A program made the position numbers and the translations under genes. From Volvox africanus (Eukaryota; Chlorophyta; Chlorophyceae; Chlamydomonadales; Volvocaceae), in NCBI GenBank assembly GCA_030268105.1, contig BSDZ01000004.1, forward strand, positions 4,451,001 through 4,515,000: a stretch of DNA of 64,000 nt, given 5' to 3'. Under the pieces are notes generated by a model. The model was given only the letters and a program-made list of their open reading frames with translations. It was not told the DNA's origin and did no database searches. Each line of letters opens with the position of its first letter. Position 1 is the stretch's first letter. Shown one piece after another: positions 1-11,550 of the stretch.

Positions 1-159
1 GAAGCAAACAGCACACAGCAAGAGAGAGTTGCCGATGGCCGCTTCGTAGCCAATCGTAGCCAAAGCGGCAGCGGTGGTTTCCGTACGGGTACGGAGTACG
101 GAGTACGATGTTTGGGGAAACATGATCTGATTGGCGTTCCTCACACCGGGCACATGCAG

Positions 160-2888
160 GGTTGTCAGCGTGTTCGAGCTTTCAGCGACCATCGGTCCGC
201 TGATTCAGATGATGAAGCAGATGTTGCTTCAAGACGTGACACGTTTCGCGCTGTTGGTGGTAGTTATTCTGTTGGGCTTCTCTGTTGGGATGGAGGTACG
301 TGCGGGCTGGCACTCATGTTGCCGGGGCCTAACGGGTTGCCTACTGCGGGTTGCCAAGCAGTATGGCGAAGAGGGTATGAGAGACCTGGAGCGCACTGCA
401 CGCGATCGCAAGCATCCGTACCGCATTCCGGACGAATCGGATGTCAGGTCATCAGTGTGTCATTCGGCTCCTCAATGAGATGACCGAAATATGAGTCCGG
501 AGGGATGGATTTTGGCGTGAGCGGGTTTGGCTTGCCGCTTACACATCCCCCCCCATCCTCCCCGCATGGTGATCATTGTACAAGGTTGCGGTTGTCGGAA
601 CCCTCCCTCCCTCCCCTCCCTCCCCGTGTTGCCGCTGGGGCCTTCTCGCTCCCCCCCCCCAAGGCGCTGTTCAAAGAAGTATGTTTGGAGATAGGAACGG
701 ACCAAACTTGCACCCGCTACAGCAACTGGTCTTACGACTGGCACAAAGACGGTGTTTTGGGCGGCATGAGTTTCTTACAGGTGAGTGATCCAGTCGGCTG
801 GTCGGGTGCAAAGATGAGTAACTCAGGGCCTGTGCCTCGGTTCCAGAGAGGGATCTTTCAGGTTCCTGATGTGCACCAGCTCTGGCGCTAGTCCAGGTGC
901 TGGCGAAAACGACGCGAAGAGATGCCGGCGGGTGTTCTTCCGGCCGCTGGCCGCCCTTACCCGATGCTGTAATGTTGCTCAAAGTGCTGTGCGCGCACAA
1001 GGGGGAGGTAACTGTATGTGAAATTCAAAATGAAGCCATCTGCCGCGAAAATGAGGACATGGGAAACTGAAACTAACGGGTGGTCGTGGAGGACTGATGC
1101 ACCGCCTGGTATTGATTTCCGCCGCTCCCTCCCGCCGCTACTGCCCCTGCCGCCGCCACCTCAACTGCCCCGCCGCTGGCGCAGTACGTTGCCTTGGGGA
1201 ATATGCAAGTGACGGACTTTGAGCAGAAGCGCGTCACCGGAATCATCTTCTATCTCATTTTTGCAGTGGTCACCAGCATCCTCATGCTCAATCTCTTCAT
1301 CGCCATGTTAGCAGGTGGGGTGGAGGCCAGATGGAAGATTCAGCGTCCATCCCACCGCGCATGCCTGTTGTCTCGTTGTCTGGGGTCCGGTCTTGACTTC
1401 CACCTTCTTCGACTCTGGTTAAGTTGTTGATCCCAACATCGAACAGCAAAACGCCACGTCGTCCGGTGTTTAGTTCACGATGTGAAGGGGGGGAGTCTTT
1501 AGGGTTTGGTATGTGAGTGGGAAGGGAGTCCTTACCCAGACTCCCCTCACATCCTCTCCCCCGCAAGCAACATCGGTCACGGAGCTCTACCCCGCCCTGC
1601 AGCCCCTCCGCACAACTGACAAACGAGGAACTACCTGTCCTTGGTGTGGCTGTCGTACTTGTCTGCATGCGTACACGTATCTTCAGTTAGCGGTACTGTT
1701 TACGTACTTACTGTCCTGTCCCTGAATTAGGACCTGAATTACTGACCAATACATACTTTATGCCTCATGCTGCTGTGCTGCCTGTCTGGCTGACTGGCTG
1801 TCTGCTGCACAGACACTTACGCGCGTGTGTCTAATAAGGCCCAGGTTGAGTTCCGCTATCGTAAGGCAGTTATTATGGCGTCCTTTAGTCGTCGAGAGGC
1901 CATCAGTCCGCCGTTCAACTTGCTGCACTTGCTTTGTGCCACGACCGGTAACACGTTGAGGCGGCTGGTGTTCGGTCGTGACGGGTTCAGTGTTGTACGG
2001 CTGCGGAAGAACGAGGACACGCCGCTGTTCCCTTGGTACTTCCCTCAGGTGGGTGGTTACGTTACTCAGGTTACGCGCTGATGATGACACGTGCTTTGGG
2101 GGATATGGGGGCACCAGCTTGGCGACAAAGAGGTATTCCTTCACCTCTTCTGCGCCAGCCCATTAACGAATGTGTTGGCCAATTGAGAGAAGTTCAGAGG
2201 TGCGATCAGAAATATGTGATCAGAAATGTGATCGGAAGCGCGATCAGAAATGTGTAACCAGAAATGTGTGAAAAATCCGTTGTGTTTATTCCACGCAGGG
2301 AGAAGAGCTGGGGGAGGTTCTGGAGTTGCAGCACCGCGTGGTGGACGATTTCCTGCGTGCTGTAGATGTAGCACTTGTCAAGGACCGGCTGCAAGCGGAC
2401 TTACCGCTCCTTTTGCGTCACCTAGTCGGAAACCAGAGGGATGGGGCAGGGGCAGGGCAGGAGGGGGAGCAGCAGGATCTGTTCGAGGTGCCGGTTGCCA
2501 GCAGCGGCGGGGCCGTCGGACAGCGACGGAATGAGTGAGTGAGCGAATCAAGGGACGCCTCGCGGTGCGAATGAGGGACTGGAGGGCAGGTGACCCACAG
2601 GTCCAGCGTGACGAACGCTACCGCTTCTTGATGAACTTCTACTACTGGACTCGGGACGCGGACCATGCGTACACGACGTGGGCTCATATCCCTTATGACA
2701 GGTATACTGGTGGGTCGGTGGAGACTCCCCGCCCAGGATGAATGCAGATTGAGCGCTGTGCTTGGCTTTGACTAATCTGCTCATGGAGGGGGCCCGTGAA
2801 CGAGGGGGTGGACGAAGAGACGGAAGAGGGGAGGGAGCCCGGGACGCGGGAGGCGGGCCGCTGCATGAAGCGTGTGGCTTCTCCGTAG
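160..2888 (+). CDS. TRP-like cation channel, C-terminal part (5' end outside window)
   Basis: Spliced exons: 160-295, 664-780, 1185-1314, 1813-2048, 2299 to about 2490, 2601-2701 and 2789-2888 (stop TAG 2886-2888). Phases agree at every junction, although the end of the fifth exon is uncertain (GTGCCG at 2491 or another donor). The first exon carries the S4-S5 linker and S5 (IGPLIQMMKQML, then RFALLVVVILLGF). The next two cover a cysteine-containing turret and the pore loop. The exon from 1185 carries S6, and the splice at 1314/1813 rebuilds LNLFIAMLADTYARVSNKAQ, the post-S6 region typical of TRP channels. After S6 come a basic segment, a low-complexity stretch and an acidic tail. It should act as a membrane cation channel, possibly ciliary as in other algae, but that location is inference. 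N-terminal domains and S1-S4 are outside the window, so the TRP subclass is open. Polycystin is the main alternative. Confidence 0.72.
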
Positions 2889-3895
2889 CGGGATGATATT
2901 AAGTTCGACTAAGGGCAGGCATGTATGGCTGGGAGGGTATGTGTTAACTTAGCATGATTCATCAATGCACAAATGGTGATATTTGTAACACCTGGGTGAC
3001 ACCACATTCCACACAACACCAACACCGCACCCAAAACACCCAGAAGGTTGTTTTGTATTAAATAGCGAAGTTGGTATTGGTGTGTTGTATTATACGATGT
3101 GCCTTTCGAGCCCCGCTACAAGTAAATAGATACGTGGTGAGGGAGAATTGTTAATTAGCGCATTGTTAAATATATGTTGAAGGAGATCTCCAGTGCAGTA
3201 TCTCCGAGGGAGACGGAAAGAGTGCGGGACTTTGCGGATGTCCCTCTGCACATGGGTGGCAACCTAATTGGCGGTTCTTAGGTGTAGTGTGTTGTACGCG
3301 CATTGCACTGCACTGCACTGCCCTTCACTGAACTTAACGCTAACGAGAATGAATTTCGTTGGCACGCTGTTTTGTTTCATTTTGTTTCGATTTTTCGTCG
3401 CGGTTTTTCAGAAACTTGCTTTTTTGGTGCCTCAAGCAGGCCAGGTGGACCTCCCTGTAACGGACGCAAGCCAAAATTACGCCAATCGCAGTAGCATTTC
3501 GGTTGCCTGCAAACATCATAATGTTTTAGAATAGAATTATTATAAACATTCTGTAGTAGCTTGCGGACTGGACTTTGGCTTCCGCTTGAGGGTGCGGAAA
3601 GTTGTCCCGTCCTCTTTTGTGGCCCATGCCACGACTATACTTTTTTGACGATACATACAGAACATTTCCCTTCTATCGACAACAACTCTATGCAGAAGTT
3701 TTACTAATTCACATACCTACGTCACGTATCGGTAGGAGGAAGGTTTACAGCAGACAGATAATGAAGACCAGTCTTGAGCTTAACCCATCTTGCGCACAAC
3801 AGGCTGATACCTTTTTCCTTCGTATTAACTAACATTTTGTAGTATTTCAGCTCAAAGCCTACAACACGTTTCCATACCGGGGAAGCAATTTTGCG
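2889..3895. other. 3' UTR and spacer before the DUF3172 gene
   Basis: About 1 kb with no supported exon. It holds the 3' UTR of the channel gene, an AT-rich stretch from about 3050 to 3180, a short run of CACTG-like units near 3300-3330, and presumably the promoter of the gene at 3896. No TATA box could be singled out with confidence. Confidence 0.5.
2984..2988 (+). promoter_or_regulatory. TGTAA polyadenylation signal of the channel gene
   Basis: TGTAA lies about 95 bases after the stop codon at 2888. This is the motif and spacing expected for green-algal 3' processing. It supports 2888 as the true gene end. Confidence 0.55.
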
Positions 3896-5338
3896 ATGTC
3901 GACACTCAGCCATCGCAGCGTAGCGTCATTGTTGAGACCTGCGAGTGAAGCAAGTACCAGCTACGCAGTGTCAGCGGTTCGGCGACGTTATCGCTCAGGT
4001 GCCGTCACTTGCGTGGCACAGTACATGAAGGACCCACGCGGCAGCGGATCTGGTTCAGCTGGATCTCCTACCGGAACGTTACCGACATGGAGGCCTGGCC
4101 CGTATGACTATCCGCCGCCGCCGACTTCCGCACCCCGGCAACCCAGCATGCCGCCCCCGCCGCCGCCAGGCGGCCCATCGCCAAATAATAACAATAATAA
4201 CAACGGCGAAAGCAGTAGCTTCACACGAGCGTTGATCGCCGCTGCTTTTGTTACGGGAGTGTAAGTTCACGGCGAGTCTATCCCCAACAGTGACCACCGT
4301 TGTCAGCTGTGTTAACCGTCGTCCTCGTACCGTTTCTTGATGGACAGGGGAATTGGTGTTTACTTTGACAGCAATATTACCTTGTCGCCAACTAACGTCG
4401 CGTCAACAGAGATTGTGGACCGCCGCACGCCGAATTCCGAGCTTTGCATGGCTTACGGCTACAGTGCCATGGCCTTTGACCAGCGCCTCTTTGTGTCCTT
4501 CAATCCGTTTAACGTGTACGTATCCCAGCCGGAGGTTAAACCCGGTTGCATTTTACGCCGCAGCAACGTGAACATGCTGGAGAATAAGAAGCTGGTTTCG
4601 CCTCAACAGGTGGGGAACCTACGAAGAGTAAAAAAACTACCTCCGGTGCCCAAGGGCTGCAGAGGAGTGTTGGGTTGGGTGAATTTAAACTTAAGAGATG
4701 GGAAGGGGACATTCAAGGGGACAACAACGGCACGCACGTGTAGGAGGGAACTGCGGGGACTGGGGAAAGGCCTGGGGATCCACCACAGCGTCTCCCAATT
4801 CAGGGCGGGCAATGGGCATGAACCTTGATGCATTGTTCTGACGTCTGAAGTCGTTCTGACATTTGCGCAGTTTTTCGCTTGGCGATGCAGCTCGACAGCA
4901 GTAGAGCTGATTAGACGTTACCAGGCCAGCCCGGGCGAGATTCGCCACTCGGCTGCCATGTCATTCTTTCTCGGCCCGTTAATCAGGTTACGAGTTGGGG
5001 GAGACGGTCTGGGATAGTGCTTCCGTCCGTCCTTAAGTCCTGGAACCCCGATAACGTCTTATTTCCCTCCTGGGGCCCTATGCGTACCGAATTTCTATGT
5101 TGTAAAAAATGGTTCTCAGGTGGACTCGTGCAAGCGCTCCATGAATACATTTGCGTTTGTGGGAGACCTGGACGACTCTCCCGAAGTCAGCTGCGTCTAC
5201 CATTCCGAGGAGGCGGAAAATCAATACTTGCTAAACCCGAAGCGATTGGTACCGGCCGCTGAGCCAGCGTCGGTGGTGGGCGGGCAACAATCAGTCGCAC
5301 CAGGCGGGGATGCACAGGCCTTGAGAAGTGGGCCTTGA
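3896..5338 (+). CDS. Plastid DUF3172-family protein
   Basis: Three exons: 3896-4260, 4348-4609 and 5120-5338 (TGA), with consistent phases (GTAAGT donor at 4261, CAG acceptors). The first exon has a basic Ser/Ala/Arg-rich N-terminus resembling a chloroplast transit peptide. A proline-rich linker with a run of seven Asn follows, then a hydrophobic segment (ALIAAAFVTGV) before the conserved domain. The domain reads GVYFDSNITLSPTNVAS, then FDQRLFVSFNPFNVYVSQPE and PGCILRRSN, and continues after the last splice with NTFAFVGDLDDSPEVSCVYH. This pattern matches the DUF3172 family shared by cyanobacteria, algae and plants, whose biochemical role I do not know. The hydrophobic segment suggests thylakoid or envelope anchoring (inference). 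The Asn run and Gly/Pro linker look lineage-specific. Family assignment is fairly secure; function is unknown. Confidence 0.82.
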
Positions 5339-5357
5339 GAAGTGGGCCTTGAGAAGC
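5317..5357 (+). repeat. Three tandem copies of a 14-bp unit across the DUF3172 stop codon
   Basis: GGCCTTGAGAAGTG occurs at 5317-5330 and 5331-5344, with a nearly complete third copy at 5345-5357. The stop codon TGA at 5336-5338 lies inside the second copy, so a change in copy number would move or keep the C-terminus by a few residues. Confidence 0.85.
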
Positions 5358-5578
5358 ATGGGCAATCTGCACGCTGGCGAGCAGCGGTGCTAGGCGATTG
5401 GCAGGGTAGTAGGCGTGTTTGCTCCAACCTTTGTTGCTGGTGGGGAAAGGCCTCAGGTTTCGACTCTTCAGGGCCGAATTTCGTTTTTTGCATCTTTTTT
5501 TAATGGAACACAATCCATTTCATTGCCTGTCAACAATGTGGTCATTGCCTCAAGGCTGGCTTTAAGGTCTTCGAAGCT

Positions 5579-5583
5579 TGTAA
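5579..5583 (+). promoter_or_regulatory. TGTAA polyadenylation signal of the DUF3172 gene
   Basis: TGTAA sits about 240 bases after the stop at 5338, the first such motif downstream on this strand. Confidence 0.45.
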
Positions 5584-7500
5584 ACCCTGCGCCTCTCGCG
5601 GCTTTAAGACTTTTTGTTTGACTTGCCATGGTTATTCAAGTTTTGTTGCTCAATTGGCTTGTAGCCATTCATGCCACGATACACAGAGGCGAAATAGCGG
5701 TATTTCGCCTGGAACCCTCTCCATTGTGCGCTTCGTCCCAAAATATCCCAGCAATAATGATATTGCGCTCCTTAATTTTCAAGGGAGTAAAGAAGAGCCG
5801 TCCCTACCTGGAACACACCGGCGACTACACCTGCGTAGTAAGGCAAAGGCACAGCTGTGGGTTACGCCCGAGCCAATAGCTGACGCATGAGCCCATGCAG
5901 GCAACCCTCATCGCAGCGGATTGTTAAAATTGCTAACGTGCTTTCGATGGCGTACTGGCAGAAAGCTCGGACATGATGTTGTGGTATTTCATACTTCACA
6001 CGTTTTTGGTAGGACGCCTTATCTGCAGCATGTGGGTTGCTTCAGGTGGTCACTAGGGAAATGGCACAACTTCAAAAATGAACGGTTGCTTAGGAAAGAT
6101 TTGAAACAAATCAGAATCCTGTCTCACAATCGGTCGATATAGACCGCATGGTGATTACAATGCATAATATCAATCGTGTCCACACGGTACCGTTCCGTGC
6201 AAAATCGTTTCAAAAACATGCCCCAACCGAACATGATCGGCCCGGCCTAAACCAGCTGCGTCGGAAAAATCCGACTAGACCGTGTGCGCAGCTGTTTAAC
6301 GTGCGCCTCACGTACACAACGAAAACCAAACAGAATATGCACTCCATTTAAAAAAATGATCAAGGTTTAAACCCACAGCTGTGACCACCACCAACCGCTC
6401 TCCTTACCAACCCTCACGCTTAAGAACGAACATTTTTTGCCCCAGCGCCAGATGGCCCACGAGAAATGTCATGTACGCTCTTGGTGACAGAAGTTCAATC
6501 CCGGTGATTTGACTCTCCGCTCTCAGTACCCCCTCTGCACTAGTGACGTGCAGCAATTCGCGCCCCACCCCATTGCCTCAATCATGACGAGAAAGGCGCA
6601 CCTACTACTGACACAGAAACCCGATTGTCTACTCATATTGCAGGGGCGCAGTAGCAACTGCTGTTTTCTCCAGTTGAACCCGACTCGTACGGGCAACTGG
6701 AGCAAGCGAGTTTGTGCGTGAAATGCGCACGCAAGGGCTGGGCCCAACTTCACCATGCCGCGTGTGAGTCGCAGCCTAAAGAGCCCAGCATCTGCCATTC
6801 CATTTGTCCGGTTAATTGGGATGTATTATGTACCACTACGCCAAAATACGACACGTGCAGTCCGCGTCGCCCAACCCGCATCCCATGATTACCTACCCAT
6901 GAACCGCGAGGGCGCCTGCAAGAGCCGCTAATTGAGGTGTTTACCACTCCACACACTCCAGCACTTCACATACAGCGCGCCAGTATGGTGTAGCAGGTGT
7001 TGTAAACCCTGCCCTTACTCTGGCACATGCCCCGGGATGGATAATCCTGACAGTGCAATAATTTTACGCGCTGGCAAACCACTTACTACAGGTAACATGC
7101 CTCCGGTATTTTGGGGGATTTTGTTTGGGTGCACACTCAGCGCGACCATAGATTCATGAGCCCTCGCGATGACGGCAGGTCGGCCAGAACCTAATCGCCG
7201 GCTCTTGCTAGGAAAAGATCCAAAACGAAGTTCACGTGCTGAACACAAGTGACGAACAATCAACAAGATGTGCAGGTCCCAAGGTCTCGGTGGGTTTCCT
7301 GGAAATGCAAGCATACTGGCATGAAGGCGCACACCAAACGCAACGACATGGTGCGAGCACTACCAGGTCCCTACCATATCCACACTTGGTACATAGAAAC
7401 CAACTTCTTTCTAGTGGCTAACTCGATTCCTATGAGATCTAATGCTGCGAATGGCAAGTTAGCAAGCTGTAACCACCCGAAGTGAGACAAGGAAAACTTG
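5584..7500. other. Spacer with no recognised gene
   Basis: About 1.9 kb between a plus-strand gene and the 3' end of the minus-strand cyclin gene. Open frames here are short, lack family motifs and lack good splice partners. The 3' UTR of the cyclin gene must lie at the right-hand end, but no TGTAA on the minus strand was found close to its stop. Confidence 0.45.
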
Positions 7501-9992
7501 TTATGAGCCCTGCCAAACTGGCACAGCCTGGCTCTCTTCTAGGCGGCGCACCTTGGCGGCGGATGCGAAAATTCCTGACATGACACGGGCACTGGCGAGG
7601 AATTCAGTGGCAACGTCGTCCTCCCGGACGCGTTTGCTGCACTGTGATGGATGCGACTGCACTTGACTGCTGGTGGAGGTTGGGATGGCTGGAGTAGACT
7701 GCGCTTGGGTAGGCTGCGATTGAGGCTGGCTGATCTGTGCGTCCGATACAGGTTGGCTGTCGTCCAAACGACGCGCTTTGTAAAGCGGTGCAATCAGGTC
7801 CACATCGTCTGGGACGCTGCCACTGAATTCGGAGACATTGTCCTCCCTGCCGCGCTTTTCGTGCTGTGATGGCTGTGACTGCAGCGGGTTACTTACTTCC
7901 AACGAGGGTGGCGGCTGCGTCGGTTGCGATTGCAGCTGCTGAAGTCGCGTCTCTGTGCGGCTGCAGACCTCCGGCTGACCCTCCGCAGCTCGGCATCCAC
8001 TACCAGACACGTTGCCAGTAGTGAGGCCGTCTGGGCTACAGTTTTCGTTTGCGGAGTCCTCCAACCCGGTGCATGTTCGGCATGGACCAGATCCTGCAGC
8101 GTTGCGGTTGCAAGCGCAAACATCCTCTTCCGCCTCTGGTCGCTGCTCAGGTGCAGCGTGGAGCTCCGAAGTGGCCTGCTGCTCATCACCAGTGCACTCA
8201 TCCCCATCGCTGACGCGCGTACCAGCATGCAGCAGCTGGTGCGGGTGTGACTCCAGCTTGCACCGTGGAGAACGTGTGTGAGGCAGTTCAGGTGTATCAC
8301 CTGCAGCTGCATCGGCTATTGTCCCAGGCGCCGCAGATGAACTTGGTTGACCTCGCCCCCAACATAGAGGCGTTGAAGTTGTAGCTGCTGCCAAGGCAGA
8401 TGAAGCCAGGTTCTGATGCGTGGCATCGCCATCCTTCCCACTTGCCGCTGCTGTAGGGGCCGAGCCTTGGAACGCAGGCACATGCTGTTGCCGCTGCTGC
8501 TGCGCCTGAGCTGCTGCTTGTGGCGGGGTGGAATTATATAGCTCGTTGATCTGTTCCGAGATATCTGCAAATTAGCAGATTTCCACCAGATTTTTCTTCT
8601 TTTTTTCAGGCATGACAAAGCGCCAGACAAGCCGCGGTGATAAGAGACGCAAACATCCCATGGACGCCAATGCCAGAACTTTGGGAAGTATTACAGAACT
8701 AAGGAACATGAGGGTTCAAAAAGTTCAAAGCAATAAAACCCCTTCTGAACGTCCACACCCGTGCCGACCCCAAGCGCACGCACCCTCCCTTACCGGTAAC
8801 GATTTCAAGACTCAGGCCCTTGGCATCAAGCCAGGCTTGGTCATCGCCGAGCGCCAGCACGCGCTGCAGAATGGCGGGGATATCCCTGCACGCATACCTA
8901 GTCTCTGCGATTCGCTTTGCAGCCATGAGCAGCGCAACAGGCGCGATCTTGCTGTTTGGGTATTGCACTGAAAGCGTGGTCATGGCACTATCGTTCAAGA
9001 AAAACATCATAGCCCCATAAAGGCTGAGTTTTAATTTGTTGTCCTCAGCCTCTTCGGCCAAAGGATTAGTCTTAGCCCACATATCGAGAGGCTCGAGCAG
9101 ACCCCGAGCGAGGCTGACGTTAGTCTCCACGTTCAGGTGAAAATTCATCGAAAAGAGGATGGCCTGCTCTGCCATCTTGATCCCGTCGATGAACTGCTCC
9201 AGCGTTATCTGATACGGAAGGAACAGAAATTCTTACTTTGCTTGCCTCAGGCCTTAGGCCAGCGATTCAATAATGTGCTTAAACCTGAGCAAAAGAAAAT
9301 GGCCGCTAAGCTGCAGTTTGCGTCTCTGGTTGGGTTCTTATAAATCCTTAGTTACGCCGGAACGGACCTGGTGGCCACCAGTTTGAGATTTCTGCGATGT
9401 GTTGTATTTAAGTTGGAGTAGCACATACGCCACGTCTTGCACTGGCCTTGGGCTCTCTTGAGCCTTGGAGGCGAGCAGGATAGCGCCCCCAATCACCAGC
9501 TGCGGTGACCGCCAAAAAGGGCACAAAAGGCCTCACTTAAAAGGACTATAGCAAAACATATGTCCAGCAAAACGCAGGCCGAACTGCAGGATTCCAAGAC
9601 AGGGGGCTGGCCGCGCCCTGCCTTCCCTGCGGCTCCCAGCGTCCCGGGCCCCGGACTTACGTGCCGGTCGTTCTTGCTGATAGACCGCGTGAGGAAGAAG
9701 CGAATAATGTAGCACATCGCGGTCTCGTAGACCCAGTCGGGTCTGGAGAGGCACCACAGCCGAGGCGGCAGGGTCCAGAAATTTGAGATCGGTGGCAAAC
9801 GTCTCACCAAGAGTTGCAGTCCCTCAAGACTTACAGCTTAAGGGTTTTTATGGTAAGCTTGACAATTTTTGAGGTCGTGGACCGCCATTTAGCCTCAGTT
9901 ATGGCGTCAATGCCGTCACGTCTGCTAGGATTTGTGGCTTCAAGCTCTCCTTTTGTGAAGTACCTCAAACCGCCGATACGCCTTGTCTGCAT
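7501..9992 (-). CDS. Cyclin T/K-like protein (transcriptional CDK partner)
   Basis: Five exons on the minus strand: 9992-9835, 9742-9661, 9499-9368, 9208-8794 and 8564-7501 (TAA). Phases match throughout and give about 616 residues. The N-terminal cyclin box begins RYFTKGELEATNPSRRDGID, continues PDWVYETAMCYIIRFF and ends ILLASKAQESPRPVQDV. The second cyclin fold includes AEQAILFSMNFHLNVET and MMFFLNDSAMTTLSVQYPNS, followed by LLMAAKRI. This order matches cyclins T, K and L, which activate CDK9/CDK12-type kinases acting on RNA polymerase II in the nucleus. The last exon encodes an extended Gln/Ser/Pro-rich tail of about 350 residues, with two similar blocks containing KR[VG]REDDV/KRGREDN and RRL[ED][ED]SQ. 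Start ATG 9992 directly precedes the cyclin box. A further upstream exon cannot be excluded (see 10788-10881). The T versus K subclass is not resolved. Confidence 0.82.
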
Positions 9993-11550
9993 AGCCGAGC
10001 TGCGCAGGCAGACTGATGGCAGGACTGAGACACCGCAGGCTGGAGGCGCTATAGCGCTTCTCCTTTCTGCTGACTCTCCAGTGACTTTACAAAAAATGCA
10101 AGGACAGCAACAGCAGCTAAAATGTAATGTTTTAAGTGCTGTTACGCAGACGCTTTGTTTTGGCTGAAAGTGGCAGGCCGCCAAAGTAGAAAGAGGAAGG
10201 AGCGTGTCATCGTACCAGCCGTACGGTATATCATTTGTCAATCAGACTTTAGCAAGTTTCGACTCTTTAACACCCTAAAGTACAGATTTATCCTTTACCA
10301 ACTCTCCTTTACGTAAGCTTGCGGTCACTTGAGCCTCCTGGCTCGTCGGGGCCTTACGAGCTCTGACGAATTCTTAGCTACCTTGAGCTACTGAACTAGT
10401 AGGATATTCTCTGCCATAGGATCAGAAAAAACTTTGTAGTGATGGCTGCCTCAACCCTGGCATGAGTGGCGCACGTTGTATATGGGCACTGAACAAAGTT
10501 TTAACCTTGTGGAGCTAAACTTGTGCGATTCCTTATGTTTGATGCGATTAAAGATTTAGCAGAAATGGTGAGCAAGGCAGGATGACCTTGCCGAGGCGTG
10601 CAAAAATCCAAGGGGCATATCGCTTCAGACGTCGTGTTTGAAGGTTCATTATCTGGTCCCAACCTACCCTCAGGTGTTTGGGGTTGGGCTTGAGAGGGCA
10701 CTGCGTTTGGGCGATTTGATATTACGTCTATGTGCAGCTTTCTTTCTCGTGCTGGGATGCAGCACGGCCGCCGGGTGCCATACTTACGCAAAGCTAACAT
10801 GGATGATGAGGGGATGTTTTTGAGAAGCTCCCAAGGGAGGCCCACATGGTGGTAGTTGATAAAACCCGGGCCAGCGCTCATGAAGTGTCCCGTGATGGAG
10901 CTAGGTGAAGCTCGTGAAACTAAAAAATTGAGCCATTTATTATCATTCCAGATGCAGGGCGACTAAGTTGCACACAAGGAACCCTTTACGTTGCCATATC
11001 CTTGGGGATATAGGGGACCCGGTCAGAAATTTGTTCAGGCCTCTCTGAAGAGGCCCCGGTTGCCTCAGGTAGTCCTATAGCATGTACGACAAGGAAGACT
11101 TGTAGCCCGAAATACTATACTAGATTGATATGCTAGCACAAGTTCGAAATAGCACAGAAATGAAGGGACAGGCACCATCGGCTCCTAGGGCCTCAGTACG
11201 GTGTGTACGACGGGTACTCCCGTACCTACGCGCTCTCAGAACACGGGTATCTCTTAATACAGGACGATTGCCTCCCCTCTGGTACAACCGCCTGCAAAGA
11301 TGGCAAGGACATTGTCGCGATCGGTACTACCCCACCACTTGTGACCCGGCAAGTGCGTCAAAGATGCTTTTTTCCGTTGTAGAAAGGCAGCCATAAAACC
11401 GATACGTTACCTCACTTAATAATCATAAGGCGGAGATAGGATGCCATTTTAAATTATACACTCATTCAACTAGTATCTAACGTTAGACAAAGTGCTTCAT
11501 ATGACTTAAGGTAAAGGATATCCTCATTCGTTTAATGATAATCAGGAATC
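9993..11550. other. Divergent spacer between cyclin and LMBD2-like genes
   Basis: About 1.55 kb separating two divergently transcribed genes, so it should contain both promoters. I saw no obvious core promoter element. An open minus-strand segment with a good donor site lies at 10788-10881 and is listed separately. Confidence 0.4.
10788..10881 (-). other. Candidate orphan coding exon
   Basis: The minus strand has ATG at 10881 followed by 31 codons (begins MSAGPGFINYHHVGLPWELL) and then a strong donor GTAAGT at 10787. The peptide is not low-complexity, but I recognise no family in it. It could be a first exon spliced to the cyclin gene, an exon of an undetected short gene, or chance. A phase-1 splice to an acceptor just upstream of the cyclin ATG is arithmetically possible but gives an unconvincing peptide. 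Confidence 0.25.
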
